Of a DNA stretch of 64,000 nt, positions 11,747-23,643 are shown piece by piece. A model generated the notes under the pieces. That model saw only the letters and a list, made by a program, of their open reading frames with translations, had not been told where the DNA came from and ran no database searches. Position numbers and translations under genes: made by a program. The stretch comes from Pollenia angustigena (Eukaryota > Arthropoda > Insecta > Diptera > Polleniidae): contig OV884059.1 of the NCBI GenBank assembly GCA_930367215.1, positions 37,439,882 through 37,503,881 of the forward strand, written 5' to 3'. Position 1 is the first letter of the stretch, and the number at the start of each line of letters is the position of its first letter.

Positions 11747-13507
11747 TAGGGAATGGTAAATCGATTTCGATTCCAATCGAAAATCGATTTTGTGGTTAAA
11801 AAAATCGATTTTTTGCAATCGAATCTACGTATGCGGTTTTATACTGAAATCAATTATTGGGCCTTTAAAATCGATTATTGAATTTTTATCAAAATTTTGG
11901 CAATTTCTAATTTATATCGATAAATTATGGGCATGCACAATAAAACTTGAGATTGTTTTTGTGAGTACACACGTGTGTAGGTGGTACATATGTTTATGCA
12001 GTTTTCTAAATTTAAAGTTGTAGTTTTACGTATTAGTACCCTTAGTATACTTTCAAGTTTAATATAGGGGCTCTTGTTCTTCAGAAATTAAAGTCAATAG
12101 ACAGTGAACAAAACAGTCCAAACATATCGTACCGAAACAAACACTGAAAGTCAGCTCTGTGATAATCAACATATTATAGAAACACAACAGGTGAATTAAA
12201 CCATGGCATTCCTGTGGAAATGCGCTAATATTCAAAAAGACCAGTGTGTAAGTCTAAGTTCATACGGCACATTTCTTATTGACAAGTTTCTTCCTTTTTC
12301 TTCTCTGAACATGAATTGGCGTTCAAATGATTCATGTCATGTTGACGACATTTTGTTTTTTTTTGTATAGTCGTGCGTATGCATGTGTGCTTTTTTGACA
12401 TTGAAAACAATAACAAAATTAAACAACAAATGAAAAAGAAAAACGTAAAGACAGTATATGCATCTGTGTACTCGTTTCTTTTCCCCTCGCCCCTCTCGCC
12501 AATAAAGTAGCAATCTTGTCAATAAGACATGAGCCGTATGAACACAGACTAAGCGATATTTAAATCAAGTTATAAGAAGAGTGGAAAACAAAAAGCATAT
12601 AATCAATGACATGCAAATGTTAGTTTTCTCTTATCTAACTTAAGGCTAGATTACACTATTATACTTTGTATTAATACATGTCAAAATCGCAAGTAATATG
12701 ACAAAGTGTGATAGTGTGAATGCAATGTGTCACGAAATTGACAAGTATTAAGAAAAAAGTTTGACATCCCATACGACTTCATCGTTTTTTGAAAAATTTC
12801 TAAACAATAATACTTTTCATTGGATCAGGGTTGCATTTTATTTCATGTGTGAGTGTTTATACTTTGTGTGATGGTCTGAACACAAACTGTCATGTTACGT
12901 TAGATTTTTTGACAGTCGCAACAAAACTCATTAGATTTCTATCTCACAAAGTATTATGGAATACGTAAGACTTGTGAGATAGTGTAATCTAGGCTTTAAT
13001 AGTAACTTAGCAAAGAAACAGTTGCCACTGATCAGGAACTATTGTCATAATCCTTTGAAATACTATCCATACATTCAGGCTTGTCACGATCAAAAGTGAT
13101 TGAAGTGATGAAGATACGGAATCACTTTCGATCGGAATTGATTTATGAGACAGTTCTGATTAACTACACAAGAACACAATTTTAATGTGGAATGTACATG
13201 CGCACTTAATCCTCTAAAGGCCATCTCAAAATTTACACATTTTCACTTTTTGCAAGAAAATTATAAACAGTAGTCATATCTACCGACTGTGAAAATCTTA
13301 GTTCAATTTCTCTAGTAGTTTCCCAAAAAAATGCTGGTGTATCCCCCTTTGTGATATAAGGAATAAATTTGCAAATTAATCTTAGAAGATTTTGAAATCG
13401 ATTTTAAAATCGATTTTGAGGTTCGATTAATCGATTTCAAAAATCGAAATAAAAAAAGTCGATCGAAAAATCGAAAATCGATTTTGGAATCCATTTACCA
13501 TTCCCTA
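11747..13507. mobile_element. Nested hAT-like TIR element (TAGGGAATGG termini)
   Basis: It begins TAGGGAATGGTAAATCGATT and ends with the imperfect inverse (ACCATTCCCTA). Subterminal arms are rich in ATCGATTT. Flanks are TTTCCTAT (11,739-11,746) and TTTCCTAC (13,508-13,515), an 8-bp duplication with one mismatch. No intact transposase was seen; it carries a smaller element at 12,642-12,997. Confidence 0.7.
12642..12997. repeat. MITE nested in the 11,747-13,507 element
   Basis: Inverted termini: GGCTAGATTACACTAT near 12,644 and ATAGTGTAATCTAGGC near 12,978-12,993, with further matching inward (paired TTTGT and ACAAAGT stretches). No coding potential. Confidence 0.65.
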
Positions 13508-14560
13508 TTTCCTACATATTTTTTCCTACAACAGAAAAGTTATTGCCGTTGCTTTTTGAGTTCCATCAAATAAGAAATTTTTGCTATTGTTAAAAAAGCA
13601 ATAGTTGGAAAAAGCCAGTGTCCATTAAAAGGTTACTTTTCAAAAAAAGAGTGTTTATTTTGCTGCTGCTTTTCAGCAGTGGAACTTGTCTGCTTTTTAT
13701 TTTTGATTTTTTTTTTAATAGGAAAAATGCAAAATTTGGCTGCTGTTGCTAATATGGCGATAGCATTTTAAACCCTGTACCTCGTTTCTGTATTTCTCGC
13801 TTCGTAAAATTTTCCGCATGAAACGTGTGAATTGCAACAAAAATAGTGTGAAATGAAACAAAAAATGGTTTTTCTCACGCAAGTGTTTCTGTATCTTTTC
13901 TTGGCGAGAATTATCTGTCATTTTAATAATTTTCCAGCAATTATTGGAAGGATGCGAGAAAAAGTGTTTCTATAACAATGTTTTGCGAAAAGTTTCTTTC
14001 AAGAACTGTCAAAATAAGTCGCATTTGAAATTGGTGGCGAGAAAAACAAAATGTAGATATTTTGAATTTAAAATATGTTTATATACTATTTTTTTTTAAA
14101 TAAATAAAAAAATAGAAGGAGTATAAATGATGAATGCATAATTTATATGATGAAAATAAACAAAAAACCATTGTTATATTTTGTTATTTTAAATTTTTTT
14201 TAGCCTTTCCTTGTTTTGGTTTTATTATGTGCTGCCAGATAAATTTGTGTAAAAATCGTCAATTTTCTGAGAAAAAAATATAAAAGATCCTCCTTTTTTG
14301 TTTTAAAAATCGTGTAATTTAAAATAAATTTTAAACAAATTTGTTTCGACTTTTATTAAAACATAATCAAACAAAAACAAAGTTAAAGTTCATGGGTATT
14401 TAATAATTTCTTTAAATTTATATTTCTTTTGTTAAGCTGAAGGATAATTTTTTATAAAACTATTTATTTTCTTTAATCCGATAACAATTAAAAATTGTTT
14501 TTCCCTGAAGAAGTCACACAAAGGCATGAGAAAATATCATATTAAACAAAAAATAAAATA

Positions 14561-15195
14561 AATGGCCCATAACTATAGTCATAAACAAAGCATACTTTAA
14601 GAGTTCTAAAGTAAACTTTTATTAAAAATATGCTTTTGATCAACTATAGACAAGCAAAAGCATACTTTACACGTTAAACCCGATGTTAATTTTAAAACCA
14701 GCTGAAGTTGTGTTTAACTCATTTAACAACAGCATTAGCTGTTTTTCGCCAAATAAAAAAGTACTTGCAAAAAGTTAAAAATGTTTATGTTATAAGATGT
14801 TGGCTGATATTTTGCAATTTTTAATGATTTGCAGGAAAACTTTTATGGAAAGAAACACAAAATATATATGTATAGGCCCTAATTGTGTAAGTTTTGTAAT
14901 TTTGTTTTTGCTTTCTACATAAAATCATATTGCGTGTTTCAACCGTACAAGATATGCAGTGTTTTATTTATATTTTAATTTTCAATGTCGGCTGCTTAAA
15001 GTTGCCACTTGCTTATATTTTGTTGTATGTTGTATGAAAAATTTGCTACATTTGAGGTGGCACCCAGTTAAAGTCGGTTCAATTTAAAACATACTTTAGT
15101 TTCGACTATAGTAGCAAAATATTTAAAAGAATGTTTTTATTTTAAAGTTGTTTTTAAATAGAACCGACTTTAGCGTTTGACTATGATTATGGGCC
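14561..15195. repeat. MITE nested in the 13,778-16,738 element
   Basis: Termini GGCCCATAACTATAGTCA and TGACTATGATTATGGGCC are near-perfect inverts. Internally, AGCATACTTTA phrases recur in both orientations. No coding potential. Confidence 0.6.
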
Positions 15196-16261
15196 AATAT
15201 TTTTACAAAAGCAAAAAGAAGCCAAGCTTAATAAAATAAACATACATCCTTATTTAAAATAGATAAATATAGATACATAGATACATTTTTTAATTAAATC
15301 AGCTTTGTGAAAAACCTAGAATTCATAGTGACAACGTTGTTTTATATTTATATCGTATGTAAGCCGAAATAGTATATTATTGAAATTTAACTATATCGGT
15401 TTACAAATGGCTGAGATATAAATCTGTAATTTACCTATTCCTATAAATTTTTTTTCTTTTTTTTTACCTGAAATATATTTAGTAGAACAGCTGGTAGTTT
15501 TAGTTAAAAAAAATCGGTTCATAAATGAACGGGTTACAGACAAACAACTTTTTTTCTTGAAGGAATAATGGTTTTGGCCCAAAAATGTCCATATAAGATA
15601 AGAATATCAAAAGGGTGTTTCCACAGAAATTGACCCCTTATAGCTCAAAAATTAAATTTTTATTTTGAATTAATTTTTCCGCTATTATACAAAATAAATG
15701 TATCGTGTCATATTCCTAAAGATTAACTTTAATTTTATTTATACTAACAAAAATATATTTTTTTTTTGTCACCGATAATAAATGAATTCACACGCAAAAA
15801 ACTTGTAATTTTTATAATGTATTATTTAAACAAAACACTTCAAAGAATTAAATCAGTTATTTAACTTGACATATCCTGTGCAAAATTTTACAAAACATGA
15901 TGTTTGTTTCAGACATTTAAAAACAGCACATTTATAAAGTAACGGCCGTTACTTTGGATACACCCAAATATCAATCATATTTTGTTAATGTATATAAGAA
16001 GTATTAAATGTTCAAAATAAGCCAAATCGGTCCATTTCTTCCCCTCGAAATTTTGCTTTTGCCGATACATTTTTCAGGGAAGAGGCAAACAACTTCGAGA
16101 ACAATTTTCACAAAAGGGATAAATAAAAAAATTTAAGCTGTCTTGTTTTTAAAGATATTTTTTTACTAATAAACAAACATATTCAAATATTTAAAACTAT
16201 CTTATTTCGAAGACTAAGGGGCAACGCCAACAATTTCATTGAAACAAAAAAAAAAAAAAAA

Positions 16262-16422
16262 AAATCAAAAGTATTTTATAAATTTGTTGTTACTTTCTAC
16301 AGAAATTTATTTTGTTTTTTCAATTTTCAACGCCACAAAATATGAAGTGTTTGAAATTTAAAAATTCAATATGAATTTCTATAGAAAGTAACAACAAAAT
16401 TATAAAATATTTTTGATTTTGT
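16262..16422. repeat. Short inverted-repeat element
   Basis: A roughly 48-base arm (AAATCAAAAGTATTTTATAA onward, with GTTGTTACTTTCTA) recurs inverted at 16,374-16,422. The arms enclose about 65 bp. It probably is a small MITE. Confidence 0.55.
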
Positions 16423-16721
16423 TTTGGCTTTCGTCACTTTTTTAGAAAAATCATTAAATCGTCACTTTGCTAATTTCGGAACAAAAAGTTGTAAAAATGA
16501 CAATAACTCGTCAAATCTGGCAGCCCCGTTTTTATTATATTTATTTCTTTTGTTGACGTTTCGCTTTTATTTGACACTTAATTACTGGAAATATTCCAGT
16601 ATAAACAGAATTTGTTGTGTCTGTTTTCGCATTCAAATACAGAAACACTTTTATCTCATAAATCGAGAAACGATGGAATTTTTTGTTTCACACTTCATGT
16701 AAGAAATTTTTCGATGCGAGA

Positions 16722-16846
16722 AATACAGAAACGAGGTACTGGTTAAAAATAGAAATAAATAAAAAAGTTTAAAAAATATTCTCTTTCGGTATTTTTTAAA
16801 CTTTTTTATTTATTTCTATTTTTAACCAGTACCTCGTTTCTGTATT
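16722..16846. repeat. Near-perfect palindrome spanning a transposon-host junction
   Basis: Arms of about 55 bp (16,722-16,776 and 16,792-16,846) surround a loop of about 15 bp. The left arm includes the last 17 bp of the 13,778-16,738 element, the CTG, the GTTAAAAA duplication and following host sequence. The right arm is its inverse. Confidence 0.8.
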
Positions 16847-16884
16847 ATTAGTAATAGAAATTTATTATTAAAAATGGTAAAAAC

Positions 16885-17151
16885 ATATCGAGCCCTAACA
16901 GCGAAAATAACGTAAGCGACATGATTTTCAATTTTCGTTTTTTTTAATAAATGGCTTTATTGGCAACAATTGCATTATCTCCTAAAATATCATGGTCACA
17001 TAATGTACCGTTACGATTTTATAGCAAAAACAATTTTAGTGTAAGCGACAAATTTCATACAAAATTAATATGAAATAAAACAAAAAAGCTCTCTCCTGTA
17101 AAATTTGATTTTTGGCGCTTACATTATTTTCGCGGTTAGGGGTCGATATGA
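16885..17151. repeat. MITE upstream of the hAT transposase
   Basis: Left terminus TATCGAGCCCTAACAGCGAA, right terminus TTCGCGGTTAGGGGTCGATA, inverted with few mismatches. The arms extend about 35 bp and include ACGTAAGCG and CGCTTACAT. It overlaps the start of the open frame at 17,105, so the first residues of that frame come from the MITE. Confidence 0.65.
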
Positions 17152-19345
17152 AGTAGTCTTTAAAATTGAAGAAAATTGGCTCTTTTGCAATATATGCTGC
17201 TGCAAAATAAATTGTTCGAAAAAGTCTAATGTCGATCAAAATATAAGATGTGGGAAACACCAATTGGCGTTTTCTAAGCAAGAGAACCATCCACAGAAAC
17301 TAATTACGGAATATCCAGTGACTCCAACTAACACAACATTTCAAAAGGATCTTTGTAAAGCATTGTTAGAATCCAATATACCAATAAAAAAAGTTAGTTC
17401 TCCCAGTTTCAAAAATTTCATTGAGAAATATTCTTAAATGTCGGTTCCGTCTGAAACTTGCATTCGCCAGAAAAACATACCAGAATTGTATAGGTAATCT
17501 ATAGAAAAAATGTGTCAAGCAGCCAAAGACAAATATATATGGATTTCTGTAGATGAAACTACGGACAGCGAACAGAGATATGTTGCAAATTTTATTTTTG
17601 AAGTCTTAGGAGAATTGAAAGACAATAAATATTATTTATTCAACATGCAAGTACTTGAAACGGCAAATGGCGCATCTATTGCTGCATTTTGTAATGATTC
17701 GTTACAAATATTGTGGCTATTGTTCTGTATTTAGACATAAAATATAACAAAGTGTTACTTGTAGTAACGGATGCAGCTGCATATATGCTAAGTAGAATAT
17801 ATTCTCTAAAGGCAATGTATCCGAAAATGCTTTATTTAACATGTTTTGCACATGGTATCCATCGATTAGCTGAATTCATTCGAACAAACTTTGAAAATGT
17901 CAATAAATTGATTTCCAATGTTAAAAATATTTTCTTAAAGGTAAATATAACTATTAATCAGAGGTGTTCTAGAAATCGAAAACGCAAGAATTTAAGTCGT
18001 TTTTTTAATCACCCCTATCGTGAATAACAAGTGGAATTTTTGTTCCCATGAAATTTTCATTCCCCTCGAAGGGAAAAAAGCAATCGTGATTCTCGTGTGA
18101 AAAATTTTTCACGCTATCAGTTCCAGTGAATGTAAAAAAAAGAAGAAAAACTAAAAAAATTAAAAATCAATGAAATTTATGTTCAAAAATATACAAGTAA
18201 TACTTAGTTTAAAGAAAAGTTTAAACAATAAAGCAAAATATTTAGTATTGGAGGGATAGTTTGATTACAACGTTAGTTTTATGCACTTTTTAAATTTTAT
18301 GTAGTAAATATTTTCCAAAATTCTGCCACCAAGTCTGTCGAAAGCTTCACAAATCCGCAGGCAATTGACCTATTGTTTTGCATTTTGTTGAACAATATAT
18401 CGGTTTGTTTGTCATTAACTTTATTAACACTTAATATTTGATTTATAGGAGGAACTACTTACATACATGTTCTGTTCCTTAGCAAAAATAAAGTGAGAAA
18501 ATCTAAGGGAAATGTGAACAAATTACGAGGGAAAACATTTTTCACGATAAGGGGAATTTTATTCCCGTGAACGTTTTTTCACGTTATTATTCTTCTTTGA
18601 ATTACATTTTTTCATGGGAGTTGTTCATGATCGCAAATATGTGAAAAGGGGAAAATTATTCACGATAGGGGTGAATATGATTTTTGTAGTAAAAGAATTT
18701 TATGACAAATATTTCTCTATTAAACAGAATTCAATAAGAAAATTATATAAAATGGATTAAGAGTTTATTAAAAAGAACTTGAAAGTTCTTGCGTTTTTTT
18801 AATATAAACATACATATGTATGTTAAAAATATATGTTACAAAAACAAAATTTTTACAGGCACCGCGAAGAAAACAACTCTTTCTAAAAATGAATCCTAAT
18901 GTTGTACTTCCACCGTCTGCATGCCCAACTCGTTGGTGTACTTGGTTAGAAGCGGCAATTTACTATGCTTAACATCTTGAGGAAGTTAAAGCCGTTGTTT
19001 TAGAACTCAACATTCAAGATGCCGACTTAATTGGGCAATCCAAAAAAATATTTGAAAGCTCCGAACTAAGTTCTCAACTTGCATTCCTAAAATACAATGT
19101 TGCAGAGAGCACTAATGCTTTATCGACAGTTTTTGACGGACTATGCAAGATCGAGGACCAACAATATAAAAAGAAATTTGAGAAAATATTAAAAAGAAAT
19201 GCCGGATATCAGCAGTTTTTGGAAATAAAATATATTTTAGAGGCGGTACTGTTCCAAAAGATGAATATCTAAAAAGTTGTCCTCTAATTAAATTCTCAAA
19301 TTTAAATATGCACCGTCAACCTCCGTTAATGTAGAAAGCTGTGAT
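17140..19345 (+). pseudogene. hAT transposase with a GT-AG intron (inactivated)
   Basis: Pieces read on the plus strand: 17,140-17,437 with a BED-type Cys pair (FCNIC) and His; 17,510-17,734 with the catalytic-region phrase ISVDETTD; 17,713-17,940 with VVTDAAAYM and LTCFAHGIHRLAEFIR; then, after an apparent intron (GTAAAT at 17,941 to ACAG at 18,859), APRRKQLF and PTRWCTWLEAAIYYA. A TAA follows YYA near 18,970, and frameshifts occur near 17,437 and 17,730. The order BED finger, DDE(D/E)-type RNase H fold with large insertion, TRW motif is that of hAT transposases that cut and paste their own TIR element. The C-terminus is eroded near 19,340. The intron holds a MITE. Confidence 0.75.
18009..18675. 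repeat. MITE inside the transposase intron
   Basis: Termini TCACCCCTATCGTGAATAA and its inverse TTATTCACGATAGGGGTGA. Between them, GTGAAAAAT and TTCACG phrases recur as subterminal repeats. It lies within the intron at 17,941-18,859. No coding potential. Confidence 0.75.
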
Positions 19346-22080
19346 GAAAACTATTTGAGACTTTAATTTGACGCAAACAAACATATTTGCGAATTACTAT
19401 TAAATTCGCTTTTCTTGTTAAGCATATTTTCGTAATGCACGAAATCTGAATTGAACTCGCTGATCTCGGCAACCGTATCGCTGGAATCAGTTTCATCCAC
19501 CATTACTTTTGATGTTATAAAAAACCTGTAATTTTGTTATTCTCACACATATTTATTTAATTTTGAATTGCAGCCAAATATATAGTTTTGAAAACAATCA
19601 ACACTTAAGGCTGTTTAACTAAAGTGATTTGGTCAAATTTTTACAGAGTTAAAACTTTTCGGCGGGAAAATAGCAGAATAGTTTTCACAAAAAATAATCA
19701 ACGACTGCACTAGTGTTCACTCATTTTCCTATACATATGTCATTATTTTAAAAAATTTTATGAAATTTTGGTGCTTTATAAACAAGAAACTAAAGGTGAA
19801 AGTACATAACACGCGTTAGTTCGTCGACGAGTATCGTGCGTTTAAAAAAATTGCATGTTACACAACACGCGTTACAAAAGCCATTCCTGTCAGCTGTTTT
19901 TATTTGTTTACTTACTTGTGCATTAAAAACGGGTTCGAAAGTATATCAAGATTTTGTTATTTTATTTTATATAAATATTGTATGTTTTTAAGCTCTTCAA
20001 TAAGTGTTTCTTTCATGATTCACAAATTTGATAAATTATTCTTTTTATTGTCAGCTGATTACTTGTCAAAAATACACAACGCGTTAAAAAGTTCAAAGTT
20101 AACCAACTTTCTGAAGCAAACGCGTCGAAATATTTTGCATGTAGCTTGTTCTATGAAAATACACTAGTTTAACTTTTTTTGACAGAAGATGAAAGAGCGC
20201 GCGCGCACTAACGCGTGTTATGTACTTCTACCTTAACACCGGCGTAACACGCTCAAGTTTTTCTTGATAGTCTTTTACATATACTGTTTGTCAAAATTTC
20301 CAAAAATTGATATTTGTGACGTGGGCTGCATTCAATTTTTGAGCAATTTACTTTCAAGATGCCATCAAGAAAAAAATTTATAAAGATAAACGAAAAATTT
20401 GCTCACTAACCTTGAAATCAGCTGTTTTCTTGAACGTAAATTGAAACACTCACTGGCAAGAGAATTTTAAAGGCAAGTTCGTATCAATTTTTAAAAGCAT
20501 GAGTGTATTGGTAAAAAAGTGTGAGTGTATTAAAACTTGATAGGCAAAATTTGATCGTGTAACCCTCAAGTAAGAGTTGCACTTTTTAAGGATAGACAAA
20601 CAAACAAGAATGTGGCAAGGTGTTAAAAAAAGAGAATACAAATAAGTTACAAAGTAATCGCTGGCTAAGCTGCAGCCGATTTTTAGCGCTCGGCGCAGGT
20701 GTCTGCTGCGGCCGCAAGGCTCTTCCGAAATAGTTCTATTTTTTTTACAAATTTTGATTTAATGACACATTTTCTCCAATTGCAAAGCAAAGTTTGTGTG
20801 TCCAAATGAGTTTATAATAATTGTGTAATATATACATATGTATGTACATATTATATTATATTTTCAAAAAACATTTTTGGGGATTTCCGAAAGTTTTTTT
20901 GGAACTGTGGGATTCGTTTTTGTTTACGATTTTGTATTAAGTGCTACAAAATCAATTTTCTTGTAAAATTTCATAAAATAATATTAGCTAATAAGATTTT
21001 ATTGTATAAATAAAAATTTATATTATTGACAAAAACTCATTTTTTGCAAAATGTCTTTAACGAATTTTAAAATTAAATTAGATTTTGAAATCTAGGCACC
21101 ATTCCCAACTCTTTGATGTATTATATGTCTACTTTGTAATAACAATTTTTATCCTTTTTGTTTATTATATTCTCTTACAGCCGTATTCATAATGAAGAAT
21201 TGGCATGAAGTTAGCACCAAGTTTATTCATAATGGACTTGCGAAGCTCTGGCTAACGATTTGCTAAACTCTTGTTAACGCTTACCAACTTTTGAAAAGCA
21301 GCTGTTTAATGTTAAACAATTTTTTTAAATTACTGTTTTTTTTTTTTAATTTAATCTTTTTTTATTTTAATTTTAATTTTAAAAACTTTTTAAAATTTGT
21401 AATTGTGGAGGAAAAGACAAAAAAAAAAAGACAAAACCAGCGATGATTAATGCACAACGTGTTGCATTTTTGAGAAATGTAATGTGGCATCATTAAAATT
21501 CAGAGTTGATTTATTAAAAGTTAGCAGATGGAGAAAAGTTCGCTATGAATTAACTCGGTGCTAACAAGCTGCTTAATACCCTTTGTAAACTTGCATACAT
21601 TTCGGAGGAACGCATGGAAGATGTTGAAAATGTGAAATATGCGTTCACACTTGAAACATCTAACATCTACTTTTACTTATTTTAAATACTTTTTTTCTAC
21701 AAAAGTGCCAACATTTCAAAAGATAACACCAAAATGTATTTCGAATTCATTTCGTTTTATAATTTTAGCAAAATTAAGCAAAATAAGGCTTGCAAAAAAA
21801 GGAAAAACTTGAGAAATGGTAACGCTGCTTTTAAAGCAACTTCCATTTTGTCAGTGATGCCACAATAATAACAGAATTTATTTCCACTTTTCTAGTGATG
21901 ACACTAAAAGAATCGAAAAATGTAAAAGGGAACAAAATAAGATAGTAACATTCTGTAAAAATGTTGAAAAATTTTGATTTTTAGCCCTTTGTATTTCTTA
22001 TGGGAAAATTCCAGCATCTTCGCAAATTGATGTTAAATGTTGACAAGTGTGAAAAGGCTACAAGGCTCAAAAGTCTTATA
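19346..22080. other. Repeat-rich spacer between hAT relic and Tc1-like element
   Basis: Apart from the MITE at 19,789-20,235, I see a G+C-rich island near 20,660-20,730 (CTGCTGCGGCCGCAAGGCTC) and a possible inverted-repeat element at about 21,180-21,600 (GTTAGCACC and GGTGCTAAC, each next to a TATTCAT or ATGAATTAA phrase). No gene is supported. Confidence 0.4.
19789..20235. repeat. MITE with TAACACGCGTTA arms, family member 1
   Basis: Left arm TGAAAGTACATAACACGCGT, right arm ACGCGTGTTATGTACTTCTA. Internal ACACGCGTTAC and CAAACGCGTC phrases repeat the core. A related, more diverged element is at 23,362-23,643. Confidence 0.65.
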
Positions 22081-22417
22081 CAGTATTTATCGGATATAAG
22101 AAACTTAAAAAATCCAGGAAAAAGTTTCTTATAAGCGTTTCTTTCTTATATACAACTATTTTATATAAGAAACTTATTTCTTATATAAGTAGCTATGGCC
22201 ATAAGACTTTCATATTTTGGTTTTCTGTCTCTTTTTTTGTTACATAGTGTCATCACCTGACAATTGTTTGTTATAATAAACGTCATATAAAAAAAAAACG
22301 CTGAAAAAAATTTTAAAGTTTTTTTTTATATGGACTTTGACGTTTGGTATGACAAAAAATTGTCAGGAGAAGACCCCATGTTAACGTTTCTAACTTTTAA
22401 ACAATTATTAGCTCTGT

Positions 22418-22420
<3 letters not shown>

Positions 22421-22452
<32 letters not shown>

Positions 22453-22462
22453 TTTGTTCTTG

Positions 22463-22493
<31 letters not shown>

Positions 22494-22650
22494 TTTTTTT
22501 TTAATATCCTAAGCTAATCCCGCGAAGCTTTTCGCTTGTCTGCAGGAAAGAAACCAGAGTCTCTGGTGGGAATCGAACCCACAACCCCGGTGCTGATAGA
22601 CTAGCTAACTGCCAGCTAGCCTACCGGGGCACTCATCTCTACTTTGGGAT
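22421..22650 (-). mobile_element. tRNA-derived SINE with long poly(A) tail
   Basis: Read on the minus strand: a polymerase III A-box (TAGGCTAGCTGG), then a B-box inside a perfect T-arm (GTGGG, loop TTCGATT, CCCAC), then CAGAGACTCTGG, a short unrelated body, and a long A tail that appears as T runs at 22,422-22,503. The 7-base acceptor-like start (GCCCCGG) has no partner after the T arm, so it is not a working tRNA gene. The same head occurs in diverged form six times at 49,440-53,110. Confidence 0.75.
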
Positions 22651-23361
22651 CCCTCGGGATCCCAATTTGCACGAAAAGCGTTCCCGTACTTTTAATTTGT
22701 GTAAATGAGAGCGGATTTGAGAGAATAAAATTCTTCTTCTTCTTGCACGAAACAGCCCAGAATTTTTCTTCGTGCAAATTGTGTAAATTGTCAAACAGCT
22801 GTAAAACATAAACAAAACAATGAAATGCAAAGCAAAAAAATTTTGAACCAAATTTTGGAAAAAGTGTTGTGGAGTCAAATAATGTACTTAAATATAAAGT
22901 TTTATGTTGAAATATTAGAAAAATATAATGTTTATTAATGTAAAAGTGTTTGTTTGGTTTAATTTTTGGTAAAATTAGTTTATTTCTGCAGACAATATAC
23001 AATTTTTCAAAAGTGGCATACATTTTTATTGTTTTGTAAAAACTATCAAAACAATGACTTTTTATTTCGTGCTTAAAATTTGGTTTTTTCTGTTCCCGTA
23101 CTTTTGTGTAATTTTGTCTCTTTATGAGAGAAATTTATGCTTGCTCTCATTTTCACGAACTTTACCCAAAAAGTAAAGAAACAGAGCTATTGTCTATGTC
23201 TTTTGAGTTTTTCACTATTTTAGATAACGTTGAAAGTCCAATATTATATTTTTTTGAATTTCGCTTCTTTTTATACCGTTTTGTATTTCTTTTAATATTT
23301 TAACTTTTGTTTTTATTGACAAAAAACACAAAGCTGCTCTTGAGTACCAGCTCGCTCATCT

Positions 23362-23643
23362 AAAACTAAAGCTGGAGGTCCATAACACGCGTTTTCGCCT
23401 CCACGCAGCGCATGCTTTTATAACCTTACTTGCGTTATACGTTTCAATTTACATGCAACGCTTTTTATGCAGCAGCAGCACAAGTAAAAATAAAATTTAA
23501 TTTGCCAAAATCAGCTGATTTGTTCGAACGCTGCTTGTGACGCTTACAAAAGTAGAAAGTACACCTACTTTTCGCCTCTACTTTTTTGACAGCTGCGTAT
23601 GCTGCGAAAAAGCGAGTAACGCGTGGTGTGGACCTCCAGCTTA
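23362..23643. repeat. MITE with TAACACGCGTT arms, family member 2
   Basis: Left arm AAGCTGGAGGTCCATAACAC, right arm GTGTGGACCTCCAGCTT. It shares the ACACGCGTT core with the element at 19,789-20,235. It lies inside the 22,081-23,941 element. Confidence 0.7.

Larger units (their letters stand above)
13778..16738. mobile_element. Nested TIR element (TACCTCGTTTCTG termini) with 3-bp duplication
   Basis: Starts TACCTCGTTTCTGTATTTCT and ends with its inverse. Imperfect similarity of the two arms extends for roughly 200 bp, with GTTTCTGTAT repeated in each. It is flanked by CTG on both sides (13,775-13,777 and 16,739-16,741), which restores the CCCTG end of the surrounding hAT element. A 3-bp duplication does not fit hAT; superfamily unassigned. 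It contains a further element at 14,561-15,195 and an inverted repeat at 16,262-16,422, and no recognisable transposase. Confidence 0.65.
11063..16741. mobile_element. hAT-type non-autonomous element, host of a nest of insertions
   Basis: The left terminus CAGGGTTTAAAAGC begins at 11,063. The matching right terminus GCATTTTAAACCCTG ends at 13,777 but is interrupted by another element and resumes with CTG at 16,739-16,741. The 8-bp duplication GTTAAAAA lies exactly outside both ends (11,055-11,062 and 16,742-16,749). CAGGG termini and 8-bp duplications are hAT hallmarks. No transposase frame was seen inside. Confidence 0.75.

Noticed and set aside
22552..22640. tRNA gene on the minus strand
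   Set aside because: A box and B box are fine, but the acceptor stem does not pair and a poly(A) tail follows. It is a SINE head.
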